A stretch of 64,000 nt of DNA, taken from positions 248,001-312,000 of the forward strand of contig JAOPJZ010000002.1 of NCBI GenBank assembly GCA_025517525.1, read 5' to 3'. Both the position numbers and the translations under genes were made by a program. The notes beneath the pieces were generated by a model. That model saw only the letters and a program-made list of their open reading frames with translations. It did no database searches and was not told the DNA's origin. The DNA comes from Natronosalvus hydrolyticus. Its GTDB lineage: Archaea > Halobacteriota > Halobacteria > Halobacteriales > Natrialbaceae. Positions 1-7,381 of the stretch are shown here, piece by piece; positions within the stretch are counted from its first letter, which is position 1; each line of letters starts with the position of its first letter.

Positions 1-604
1 CCACTGATTTCGATTGCTGGAACGAAAACGTCCCGAAGTCACCAAAGGTACCGACTTTTTGACCACGCCAGGCAGACCCCTGCGCGTGGGCCGCGTCTTC
101 GATGAAAAAGAGACCGTGCTCCTCGACGATTGGAAGCAACTCGTCTACGTCCATCGGGTAGCCGCCAAAGTGAACGCCAACGATACCGACCGTATCTTCG
201 GTGATATTTTCGCGGACGGATTCGGGATCGATGTTGAACGTGTCCGGATCAACGTCCACGAATTTCGGCACGCCGCCCATACAGGCCACGGCGCTCGCGG
301 TTGCGATGAACGTGTAGGCTGGAACGAGGACTTCATCACCGGGTTCCAGTCCCGAGGCTCGAAGCGCGAGTTCGATTGCGACCGTGCCGTTACTCACCGC
401 GATGGCGTGTTCAGCGTCGTGGAGGTCAGCAAACTCCTCCTCGAAGCGATCAACCCAGTCCGCACCGTCGATGATCCGACACCATTTCTCGGACTCGAGG
501 CTGTCCATCACGTACTCTTTGCTCTTCTCTGTGCACTGAGGCCATCGTGGAATCTCGAGATCCGACGCGGCCTTCGGTCCGCCGTTGATTGCTAGTTTGG
601 TCAT
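1..604 (-). CDS. DegT/DnrJ/EryC1/StrS-family PLP aminotransferase, C-terminal part cut off by window edge
   Basis: The reading frame opens at an ATG at 604 on the minus strand and runs off the left end; 201 residues are visible, about half of the family's usual length. It starts TKLAINGGPKA, then shows the family's cofactor region SNGTVAIELALRASG, the VHFGGYPMD segment, the PLP-binding aspartate motif IEDAAHAQGS, and FGTFSFQQSK with the predicted Schiff-base lysine K199 two codons before the window end. The family transfers an amino group to keto-sugars, or acts as sugar dehydratase; it is cytoplasmic. A second family member with a similar N-terminus lies at 7381-8688. It is divergent from the arylsulfotransferase-like gene. 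The family is clear, the substrate unknown. Confidence 0.9.
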   Translation of the reverse strand, partial: MTKLAINGGPKAASDLEIPRWPQCTEKSKEYVMDSLESEKWCRIIDGADWVDRFEEEFADLHDAEHAIAVSNGTVAIELALRASGLEPGDEVLVPAYTFIATASAVACMGGVPKFVDVDPDTFNIDPESVRENITEDTVGIVGVHFGGYPMDVDELLPIVEEHGLFFIEDAAHAQGSAWRGQKVGTFGDFGTFSFQQSKSV

Positions 605-797
605 TGGTTGGGTGGCACCCACTGCTGGTGTGCCGGATTGATTGTACATTCGTAGAGTGGTACATGAGTCCATCGGTCATAGGCATGTTGGAGCCAGAGA
701 TATCTGCGGATTCGTTTTCGAGCGTACGAGCTTCTGTAGCTCTGAATATTGGTGAAAAGAGATGGATTCAGACCGAACACAGCGCCCGAGGCATACG

Positions 798-803
798 CTT
801 ATA
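798..803 (+). promoter_or_regulatory. TATA-like box of ASST copy 1
   Basis: CTTATA lies 36 bp before the ATG at 839, which places the expected archaeal transcription start only about 10 nt upstream of that ATG. It supports the ATG at 839 over an in-frame upstream start at 749. Confidence 0.5.
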
Positions 804-838
804 CCGGTGGGATTGGTACTCCCAACAAGACAGCGCGC

Positions 839-1927
839 ATGCCAACAGGAGTCACTATCCACGAAACTGAGAAGTGTTACGAAGGCTACACGCTCTTCAA
901 TGAAACGTACGAATTTCCCGAGAAAGCACCGGACGGGAAAGGCAAAATATACCTCGTCGATATGGACGGCGAACCAGTTCATCGGTGGGAGGTCGAAACC
1001 GCGGTGCAATCTCACACTCGATTGTTGCCCAACGGTAACCTCCTCTATCCCACTCGAGATCGATCGAATATCGAGGAAGCGGGACTCCGGGAACTCGACC
1101 CCGAGAGCAACGTGGTCTGGTCCTATCACTGTCGCATCGATCACGACTACCAGGTGATGGACAACGATCACCTCATGCTCCACACCATCACCGACAACAT
1201 GGTTCCCGAAATCGGGCCCGAACTCAGGCGAAATCCGTACATCGTCGAAACCGACCGCGAGAAGAACCTTCACTGGGAGTGGTTCGGCGAAGATCACTAC
1301 GACGAGCTTCGACAACTGCTTTCTGCAGACGATTGGGCGTTCGTCGAAGAACGCATTGCGACCGATTATGCCTTCGACTGGGCGCACAACAACACGCTCC
1401 AGATCATCCCCGAGAACGAAACCTACCGGAAAGAACTCGAGGGAGATGGACCGGTTCGATTCGAACCCGGAAACATCGTCTTCTCCTATCGGAGCGTGGA
1501 CGTTATTGGCGTGATCGATTATCCCAGCGGCGAAATCGTCTGGGCGTGGGGCCCCAGCGAACTCGACGGTCAGCATCTCCCGTACATGCTCGAGAACGGT
1601 AACCTGCTCATCTTCGACAACGGAACCGAACGCGGTTGGTCACGGGTTATCGAAGTGGACCCACTTACCGAGGAAATCGTCTGGGAGTACAAGGGTTCGC
1701 CAAAGGAGGACTTCTACGCGCCATTCATCTCTGGCGCACAACGGCTCCCGAACGGCAACACACTGATTTGTGAAGGGACGAAAGGGCATCTCTTCGAGGT
1801 CACCCCCGACGGTGACGTCGTCTGGGACTTCGTTAGCCCGTTCGGTGAGGAGGGTTCGATGGGCAACGTCTATCGTTGCCTTCGGTACTCACCGGAGTAC
1901 GTCGAACCGCTGCTCGAGTCGAGATAG
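839..1927 (+). CDS. Arylsulfotransferase (ASST)-like beta-propeller protein, copy 1
   Basis: 362 residues. Repeated blades contain the ASST-family signatures LLPNGNLLYPT, ELDPESNVVWSYH, MLENGNLLIFDNG, LTEEIVWEY and LPNGNTLI. A conserved DWAHNNTLQ segment (about residues 180-188) supplies a histidine next to asparagine, as at ASST active sites. Known ASSTs move sulfate between phenolic donors and acceptors without PAPS through a sulfohistidine. No signal peptide is visible, so the protein looks cytoplasmic, whereas studied bacterial ASSTs are periplasmic. The ATG at 839 is preferred because a TATA-like box lies at 798-803. A very similar paralogue lies at 59124-60242. Family membership is well supported; sulfotransferase activity is inferred. 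Confidence 0.85.
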   Translation: MPTGVTIHETEKCYEGYTLFNETYEFPEKAPDGKGKIYLVDMDGEPVHRWEVETAVQSHTRLLPNGNLLYPTRDRSNIEEAGLRELDPESNVVWSYHCRIDHDYQVMDNDHLMLHTITDNMVPEIGPELRRNPYIVETDREKNLHWEWFGEDHYDELRQLLSADDWAFVEERIATDYAFDWAHNNTLQIIPENETYRKELEGDGPVRFEPGNIVFSYRSVDVIGVIDYPSGEIVWAWGPSELDGQHLPYMLENGNLLIFDNGTERGWSRVIEVDPLTEEIVWEYKGSPKEDFYAPFISGAQRLPNGNTLICEGTKGHLFEVTPDGDVVWDFVSPFGEEGSMGNVYRCLRYSPEYVEPLLESR

Positions 1928-1986
1928 AAAGCGCTACACCATCTGATTTCTCGCCCTCTGATCCGAACCGATCAACCGAACGACTG

Positions 1987-2274
1987 TCAGTGAGTGCGGT
2001 CAGTGACGACAACCGTGTCACCCTGAACGCTCACATCGTAGTCATCGACGATGACTTTCACTTCGGTGGAATTGGTCTCGAGACGATGGTTGCCCCGCAC
2101 TAACGAGTCGAGGGCGTCGGGGTCGACGAACTCGTACAACGTAAAATCAAGGATGTCTGGGTCACACTGTTCGTGTTCTGCGATACCCAGGACGACCGCG
2201 ACACTCGGTGAGATTCGCCCATCGTAGCCATACTCCGTCGATTTCGCCAGCGTGGAATCGTCCCTCTCAGTCAT
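1987..2274 (-). CDS. HalOD1 output-domain protein
   Basis: 95 residues from the ATG at 2274; an upstream in-frame TTG at 2322 is less likely. The protein is a single small domain with the pattern SPSVAVVLGIAEHEQCDP, then LYEFVDPDALDSLV, then a short beta strand pair ending in DGDTVVV-like sequence. This is the haloarchaeal HalOD1 output domain, usually attached to or coded near signalling proteins; its biochemical role is not established. It converges with the ASST gene (59 bp between stops). Confidence 0.8.
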   Translation of the reverse strand: MTERDDSTLAKSTEYGYDGRISPSVAVVLGIAEHEQCDPDILDFTLYEFVDPDALDSLVRGNHRLETNSTEVKVIVDDYDVSVQGDTVVVTDRTH

Positions 2275-2447
2275 GCTAGTCACTTGTATGTCTACTGCAA
2301 ACACATGACGGGGGTTCTTCAATGTATGGTAACAGATCTGCCATTATCATACCGGTTTATTCGACTGTTCACCGTCGTGGTACCGTCGGCGCTCTCTCAC
2401 TTCACGAGGAAGTGCACTGTTACAACTATGTTATCCGAGTGGTATTG

Positions 2448-3995
2448 TCAGCCGTGGCGATGCTCGAGGGCCGCTGCCCGCTCTTTACGACCGGTTTCCC
2501 GAAGGTGCTTGACATACGAGTCGAGGTGGCCACGGGTGTGATACGGACCGCCGTTCGCGATGTCGGCCCACATCGGATCCGTGGTCCCGTTCGGGGTTCT
2601 CGGGTTGCCTCCGCGCTGATCTCGTGCAGCCTCGAGCATTCGTTCGTCGTGCCATTGCCCAAGTTTCGACAGCCCTTTTTCGACGATTTCGGGTCGTTCG
2701 TTCGCGAGATTCGTTGTCTCGTGGGGATCCGTTTCGAGGTCGAACAGCATGACGTCCTCGAGGATGGTTTTTAATCCGTCGTGGTAGGTCCGCAAGAGCA
2801 ACCAGTCGTCCCAGCGTACCCCGCGTTGACACGCCCAGGCACCCTGACTGAGGACGAGATACTCACGACCGTCGTCTCGGTCGTTTCCGTCCGCCGTGCA
2901 AGCCGATGCGAACGAGTTCCCGTCCCAGCGAGAACCCGATTCACCGCCAACGAGTTCCATTACAGTCGGTGCGAGGTCGATCTGGTAGTGGAAGTCATCG
3001 TTCACGCCCGATTCGATACCCGGACCGGAGATAATCAGGGGGACGTTGCAGGTCGTCTCGTCAGCCAGATGGTGATCGCCGTACACGTTCAATTCGCCCA
3101 GTCCTTCGCCGTGGTCGGCCGAGAGGATAATCAGCGTTTCGTCGTAGACGCCTTCTTCTTTGAGGCGATCGAGAAGGAGCCCCAGGTGATAATCCATGTA
3201 CCGAACGCCGGTATCGTAACCGTCGACCCAGGTCTTGAACGTGTCTCTCGAGTCGATATCGAATTTGATGGGGACTCGAGCGAGGTCGTTGCCTTCGTCG
3301 AAACGTGGACTCCGGTTAGAGAAGTGGAACGTGTCTCGGGCGCTGTGTGGTCCGGCATGGGTCCGCTGTTCGTCGATGATTTCTTGGGTGAGCCACTCGG
3401 GTGCCGGCTCATCCGCGAAGGGGTCGCCGAACTCGGGTGGAGTCGCGTATGGCGTGTGTGGATCCCAGAAATTGACGTGGAGGAACCAGCTGTCGCGGGT
3501 GGCGTGGCGGTCGAGCCAGTCGTCGACGTACGGCAGAATCTCGTCGGCGTTTGGCTGCCAGAGACCGACACGTTGGTCAGTTCCGACCGCATCCTGTATC
3601 TCGTTAAAGCCTGCAGCCACGGTCCATGCCTGGTGTCGCTGGACGAAGGGACTCAGTGAAGCCGTATAGTATCCTTCCTGGCGAAGCGCTCCCATCCACG
3701 AGGTCCACCCGTCGAGGTTTCGGAAGTTTCGATGGTCGCCAAGCGGACGCGCATCCGCTGTGAGCCCGCCGTGGTTAATTGTACCCGTGTGAATGCCAAA
3801 TCGCGAGGAGAACAGTGCCGTCCTCGAGGGGAGACAGGGTGCATCCGTCGCGTAGTAGTTGGTAAATCGCATTCCCGAGCGGGCCAGTTCGTCAATCACT
3901 GGTGTCGTGGTTCGCTCGTACCCATAACAGCCCAGATGGTCCGGGCGCAGCGAATCGACATCGACGTAGAGTATCTTCGAGGGTGCCTCGGTCAT
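2448..3995 (-). CDS. Type I sulfatase (alkaline phosphatase superfamily), sulfatase 1
   Basis: 515 residues. The N-terminal metal motif is LYVDVDSLRPDHLGCYGY (D12, D14), and the formylglycine site C54-L-P-S-R58 is the canonical CxPSR motif. Further down are HVNFWDPHTPY and the second metal-binding segment ILSADHGEGLGE. The enzyme should hydrolyse a sulfate ester after cysteine-to-formylglycine maturation; no maturase gene was found in this window. There is no signal peptide, so it is predicted cytoplasmic. Its ATG overlaps the stop of the upstream TIM-barrel gene by 4 bp (3992-3995), so the two are translated as an operon. It resembles the sulfatase at 51238-52791 more than that at 12094-13566. 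Substrate unknown. Confidence 0.93.
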   Translation of the reverse strand: MTEAPSKILYVDVDSLRPDHLGCYGYERTTTPVIDELARSGMRFTNYYATDAPCLPSRTALFSSRFGIHTGTINHGGLTADARPLGDHRNFRNLDGWTSWMGALRQEGYYTASLSPFVQRHQAWTVAAGFNEIQDAVGTDQRVGLWQPNADEILPYVDDWLDRHATRDSWFLHVNFWDPHTPYATPPEFGDPFADEPAPEWLTQEIIDEQRTHAGPHSARDTFHFSNRSPRFDEGNDLARVPIKFDIDSRDTFKTWVDGYDTGVRYMDYHLGLLLDRLKEEGVYDETLIILSADHGEGLGELNVYGDHHLADETTCNVPLIISGPGIESGVNDDFHYQIDLAPTVMELVGGESGSRWDGNSFASACTADGNDRDDGREYLVLSQGAWACQRGVRWDDWLLLRTYHDGLKTILEDVMLFDLETDPHETTNLANERPEIVEKGLSKLGQWHDERMLEAARDQRGGNPRTPNGTTDPMWADIANGGPYHTRGHLDSYVKHLRETGRKERAAALEHRHG

Positions 3996-4792
3996 TGGCC
4001 GTCGGATGCACTTCCCGCCCGCGAACGCAACTCGGCGAACGCTTCACTTCCGTGAGCGAGCGATTCCAGTGCATCGTCCGTTCGTCCGTTTTCGCAAATG
4101 AGCCACTCGGCGCCGTTTTTAACGGCCCGCTCAGCACAGGCCTCGACGTCAACCGCGCCCGTTCCAACGTCAGCGTGAAGGAGATAGTCGTCGTCGGGAA
4201 CCGTGTCCGTCAGGTGAACCAGCGGAGCCTGTCCGGACACGACGTCAAGTAGCTTCAGCGCGTCGTAGCCCGCGTGAGTTGCAAGCCCAACGTCGGGCTG
4301 GAAACCGAAGCGGCCGTCGGCTCGGTCGACGAAGACCTCGAACGCGACTTCGGGTCCGTCTTCGCCCGTAACGGTCCCGAACTCGAAGGTGTGGTTGTGA
4401 TAGAGCAGGTCGATATCGTACTCGGCGAGGGAGTCCGCGATTGCGCCGAGCCGGTCGGCGGCGGTTTCGATTCCCTCGATCGTTTCGAAGGCCGCTCCAT
4501 CATACGTGGGAATAACCAGCGTCGAGATGTCGACGGCCTCGCAGGCGGCTACGATATCGTCAAATTCGTCCTCGATTGTTTCGGCGCGAGCGTGTGCACT
4601 GGTAACCTCGAGAGAATCCTTTGTGAGAGCCTGTTTCGTACGTTCGACTGCATCGTCCGCTTCGAAGGCATCGAAGTCTGCTTTGTACATCTCCACGCCA
4701 TCGAACGAGGTTTCGCCCACCCGAGAAACCAGTTCCCAGGTCGGTTCGTCGAGATCTTTCAACGTGAACAACTGAATGGCTGTGCGTACCAT
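3992..4792 (-). CDS. TIM-barrel sugar phosphate isomerase/epimerase-family protein, copy 1
   Basis: 266 residues, the usual size for the xylose-isomerase-like TIM barrel. It opens with MVRTAIQLFTLKD. Likely metal or substrate residues occur in YHNHTFEF, GFQPDVGLATHAG, LVHLTDTVPDD and LICENG, the barrel positions where this family places Glu/Asp/His ligands. It is the first gene of a two-gene operon with sulfatase 1 (4-bp overlap). Family members isomerise or epimerise sugars, and some act on keto-sugars or cleave C-glycosides together with Gfo/Idh enzymes. The start is supported by a T/A-rich box about 20-25 bp upstream (TTTATC near 4813). A paralogue with the same N-terminus lies at 27670-28458. 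Confidence 0.88.
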   Translation of the reverse strand: MVRTAIQLFTLKDLDEPTWELVSRVGETSFDGVEMYKADFDAFEADDAVERTKQALTKDSLEVTSAHARAETIEDEFDDIVAACEAVDISTLVIPTYDGAAFETIEGIETAADRLGAIADSLAEYDIDLLYHNHTFEFGTVTGEDGPEVAFEVFVDRADGRFGFQPDVGLATHAGYDALKLLDVVSGQAPLVHLTDTVPDDDYLLHADVGTGAVDVEACAERAVKNGAEWLICENGRTDDALESLAHGSEAFAELRSRAGSASDGQ

Positions 4793-5008
4793 AGGTCATA
4801 GGAGACGAGGTGGGATAAAGTACTTTTTGACCAGTGACAGGGGTGGTTGTCGTCACACACCACCGAACGGCTGTCATGAAGTCCTCGCTCGGCGGTACAC
4901 TGTTCTCTCATGAGCCTGGATTCTGGGACCGAGACAAACGGCGTCCCAAGCAACCAAAACGCTGGTATGATTCCCTACCAGGCGAAGAGCTAAGTTCCCA
5001 TTGTCGAA

Positions 5009-5998
5009 ATGAAGGGTATGCGAACTGTTAACGTTCTTTCGTACGCTCTCGACCCACCAATCGAAGCGGTTGACGGTGACCGCGTCGAAACGAATCTTGC
5101 CCTCGTTCTCGAACTGCTTGACGACGCCAGAACGTACGACCCCGACTTTGTCTGTTTCCCGGAGTACATCCTCCAGTTACGATATCGCGGAGACGGACTG
5201 ACTCGGACGGAAGTAGCCGAACCCATTCCAGGCCCTGCAACTGATGCTGTCGCGGAGAAAGCGAAAGCCCTGGACAGCTACGTCTGGTTACCGATGATAC
5301 AGCGTGCAGGGGACCGATTGTACAACGCCGTCGTGCTGATCGGACCTGATGGTGCTATCATTGGCGTCGCTCACAAAGTGGCACCGACTATCGGCGAAAT
5401 GGACGAGGGGACAACTCCCGGCGAACACGTAGGAGTCTGGGACACCGATTTCGGCCGGGTTGGCGCAGCCGTTTGCTGGGATGAAAGATATCCCGAACTC
5501 GGGGTCCGTTTCGCCGAAAAACGAGCGGACATCGTCTTTCACCCGACGACTGCCGGAGCGTACCAGCACTTTCTCACGTGGACGAAGTACTACGGCTACC
5601 ATCACGTAACCTGCGATAAGTACGTCGCTCGAGTTATTACACCAACTGGTGCTCGAATCGCCGAAACGTCATCAGGGATGGGTAACCCCAAGATCACGTT
5701 TTCTGGGGGCGCGACCGCTCGAACGTCCTTCGCCGTGGTCAACACTGACTCTCGAACCTATGGAAGCTTTCAGAACCGGGACGCCATGGACTCGATTCGT
5801 GATGAGTACGGTGGGCGAGTGACCTTTCACGAACTTTCCGAGGTTGGGAACATCGTCATCGAATCTCTCGACCCGGGGCTATCCGTCGCTGACGTCGAAG
5901 CGGCGTTCGACCTCGAAACGATGTTCGCGTACGAAGAGCGAACCCGTGCCCGAGTGTTCGAAGAGACCGACAGCTCTCCGCTCCTCCCCTTCGAGTAA
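5009..5998 (+). CDS. Carbon-nitrogen hydrolase (nitrilase superfamily)
   Basis: 329 residues. The catalytic triad of the superfamily is complete: E52 in VCFPEY, K123 in VAHKVAP and C156 in AAVCWDERYPE. The enzyme should hydrolyse an amide, carbamoyl or nitrile C-N bond through a cysteine thioester in the cytoplasm. The branch cannot be told from sequence alone; the extended C-terminal part (after residue 240) is longer than in small omega-amidases. The start could also be the ATG at 5018. It is a single gene, divergent from the TIM/sulfatase operon and convergent with the gene at 6165-6998. A role in amide or N-carbamoyl substrate breakdown fits the catabolic setting but is not shown. Confidence 0.88.
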   Translation: MKGMRTVNVLSYALDPPIEAVDGDRVETNLALVLELLDDARTYDPDFVCFPEYILQLRYRGDGLTRTEVAEPIPGPATDAVAEKAKALDSYVWLPMIQRAGDRLYNAVVLIGPDGAIIGVAHKVAPTIGEMDEGTTPGEHVGVWDTDFGRVGAAVCWDERYPELGVRFAEKRADIVFHPTTAGAYQHFLTWTKYYGYHHVTCDKYVARVITPTGARIAETSSGMGNPKITFSGGATARTSFAVVNTDSRTYGSFQNRDAMDSIRDEYGGRVTFHELSEVGNIVIESLDPGLSVADVEAAFDLETMFAYEERTRARVFEETDSSPLLPFE

Positions 5999-6164
5999 GC
6001 CCAGTCGTCTCGAGTAAAACCCGCTGTGTCGATACCAGGGCTGTCGCTGCTGCGCTCGAGCAGGAGATTGATTTTTGCGTGGATGGTACGCCGTTTCGAA
6101 TACGTATCAGCGTCGTCGTTATGTTCTGCCGATATAGTACGGGACAGCGGCACTCAATCTCGAG

Positions 6165-6998
6165 TCACTCGATGGTCGCGATTCGTCGTTCGATCCGTTC
6201 TTTGAGGGTGTGGCTTTTCGTTGCCACTCCAGTGGTTTCAGCCAGTACCGGATACGTCACGTCGAGGTCTCGGTACAGGTACTCGTGGATGTCCTGTCGT
6301 TCTATCGGTCCCGAAAACGACAGCGTTTGCAACTGGCGCTGTCGTGTCTGAACGACCGCCTCACATCGACTTTCGACCGCCTCGAGGGATTCGTACAGGG
6401 AGACGAGGTCGGTAACGCGGTCCGTTTCACCGTATCTGGTTTCGATAGCAGAAAATTCGTCGTCGAGTGCGTCGAGTTCGTCCCGCTGTCGAGCCACTGC
6501 CTCTCGCTCTCTCCGGATAAACTCGAGGACGTCCTCTCGAGCGTTGTGAGCCGCCGTAATCGTTGCGAGCAAGGAGCCACGGAGTTGTGGCGTGAACACC
6601 GTATGGTGCCGGAGTGCTGCCGACAGTTCGGCGGTGAGTTCTCCCTCGAGGTGAGTATCTATCGAGTCCTGGGTTTCTTTACCGGGTTCGATCACATCCA
6701 TAACGAGTTCGCGGTAGCGGTCTCTGATGTGTTGCAAGCCCGTCGAATGACCGGATGGTGTTGCCATCGAGTGTCCGTGGGTAGCAATCGGAGTACCGTG
6801 GGTAGCAACCGGAGTATGGTGGGCTGCAACCGGAGTACCGTGGGTAGCAACTGGCTCAGTATCGGCCGTCTGCGTCTGTGTGGTGATGAATTTTTTGAAC
6901 CGGCGGAACGCTCGTTGTTCTTCTCGGAGCAAATCGGTCTCTTGCTCGAGGCAGGTGAGCGCGTCGTCACTGTAACGTCTCGACTGGGATGGAGTCAT
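6165..6998 (-). CDS. Haloarchaeal coiled-coil protein with histidine-rich heptapeptide repeats (DUF7260-like)
   Basis: 277 residues, charged and largely helical, with probable coiled coils at about 15-36 and 150-235. Residues about 47-75 are four imperfect seven-residue repeats of the type TP(V/I)ATHG. The overall architecture (helical N-terminus starting with a DALxxLEQE-type segment, long coiled coil, C-terminal winged segment with YPVLAETTGVAT) resembles the haloarchaea-only family usually called DUF7260; I am not certain of the number. No catalytic motif and no membrane segment are visible. It stands alone between divergent and convergent neighbours. Confidence 0.7.
   Translation of the reverse strand: MTPSQSRRYSDDALTCLEQETDLLREEQRAFRRFKKFITTQTQTADTEPVATHGTPVAAHHTPVATHGTPIATHGHSMATPSGHSTGLQHIRDRYRELVMDVIEPGKETQDSIDTHLEGELTAELSAALRHHTVFTPQLRGSLLATITAAHNAREDVLEFIRREREAVARQRDELDALDDEFSAIETRYGETDRVTDLVSLYESLEAVESRCEAVVQTRQRQLQTLSFSGPIERQDIHEYLYRDLDVTYPVLAETTGVATKSHTLKERIERRIATIE
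6777..6860 (-). repeat. Four tandem 21-bp repeats inside a coding region
   Basis: Four consecutive 21-bp units begin at 6777, 6798, 6819 and 6840, each with a core like GTGGGTAGCAACCGGAGTA. They encode the His-rich heptapeptide repeat of the gene at 6165-6998 and keep its frame. The last unit is diverged at its 3' end. Such repeats vary in copy number by slippage. Confidence 0.85.
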
Positions 6999-7380
6999 CG
7001 TCGTCTGTGAGACGAGTTATCGCGTAGCAAGTTAGCTTTTCTGTACGGTTGCCCTGTGTGTTCACTTCGGGGACGAGTTTCCGTCGAGGTAACTCGAGGT
7101 GATGCAGTCATCTGGATCGGCGAGAGTGGCTGGTCCTGCGTTTCGGAGAGCCCGAAAAGGTGGTGTTCTACCTACCGGATGAACGAGGTTCGGACCACTG
7201 ATCGGCTTATCCGCCAGGTAGTGGACGCGTTTTGAACTGTCATCGGCCACGGGATCAGTGATGAGACCGTCTTTCACACCTCATCGAATCCTGAATCACC
7301 GTTACCTATATTGCGATTACCGGCCGTAGGTACACGGTAGTCAACATGGCAGTTCAACGGATGTGGAGGCTGAGCGTATA
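6999..7380. other. Intergenic region with promoter and leader ORF of the DegT gene
   Basis: No convincing protein gene; the 71-codon minus-strand frame at 7062-7277 has no family features. A TATA-like CCTATATT lies near 7306-7313. Downstream of it is an 11-codon mini-ORF ending on the DegT start codon (listed separately). Confidence 0.5.
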
Positions 7381-7381
7381 A
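7346..7381 (+). other. Possible 11-residue leader ORF coupled to the DegT gene
   Basis: ATG at 7346 opens the peptide MAVQRMWRLSV; its TAA at 7379-7381 shares the A of the ATG at 7381 (TAATG). A GGAGG sequence at 7365-7369 lies 11 bp before that start and could serve as a ribosome-binding site. The arrangement would suit translational coupling or reinitiation. It may also be chance. Confidence 0.35.

Noticed and set aside
677..1576. Long minus-strand frame opposite ASST copy 1
   Set aside because: It mirrors the GC-rich codon positions of the real gene and has no family motif.
6777..6860. Tandem repeats considered as a CRISPR array
   Set aside because: Units are adjacent 21-bp coding repeats with no spacers.
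7062..7277. Minus-strand frame of 71 codons in the gap before the DegT gene
   Set aside because: No family pattern, no promoter in place, and it overlaps the promoter region of the DegT gene.
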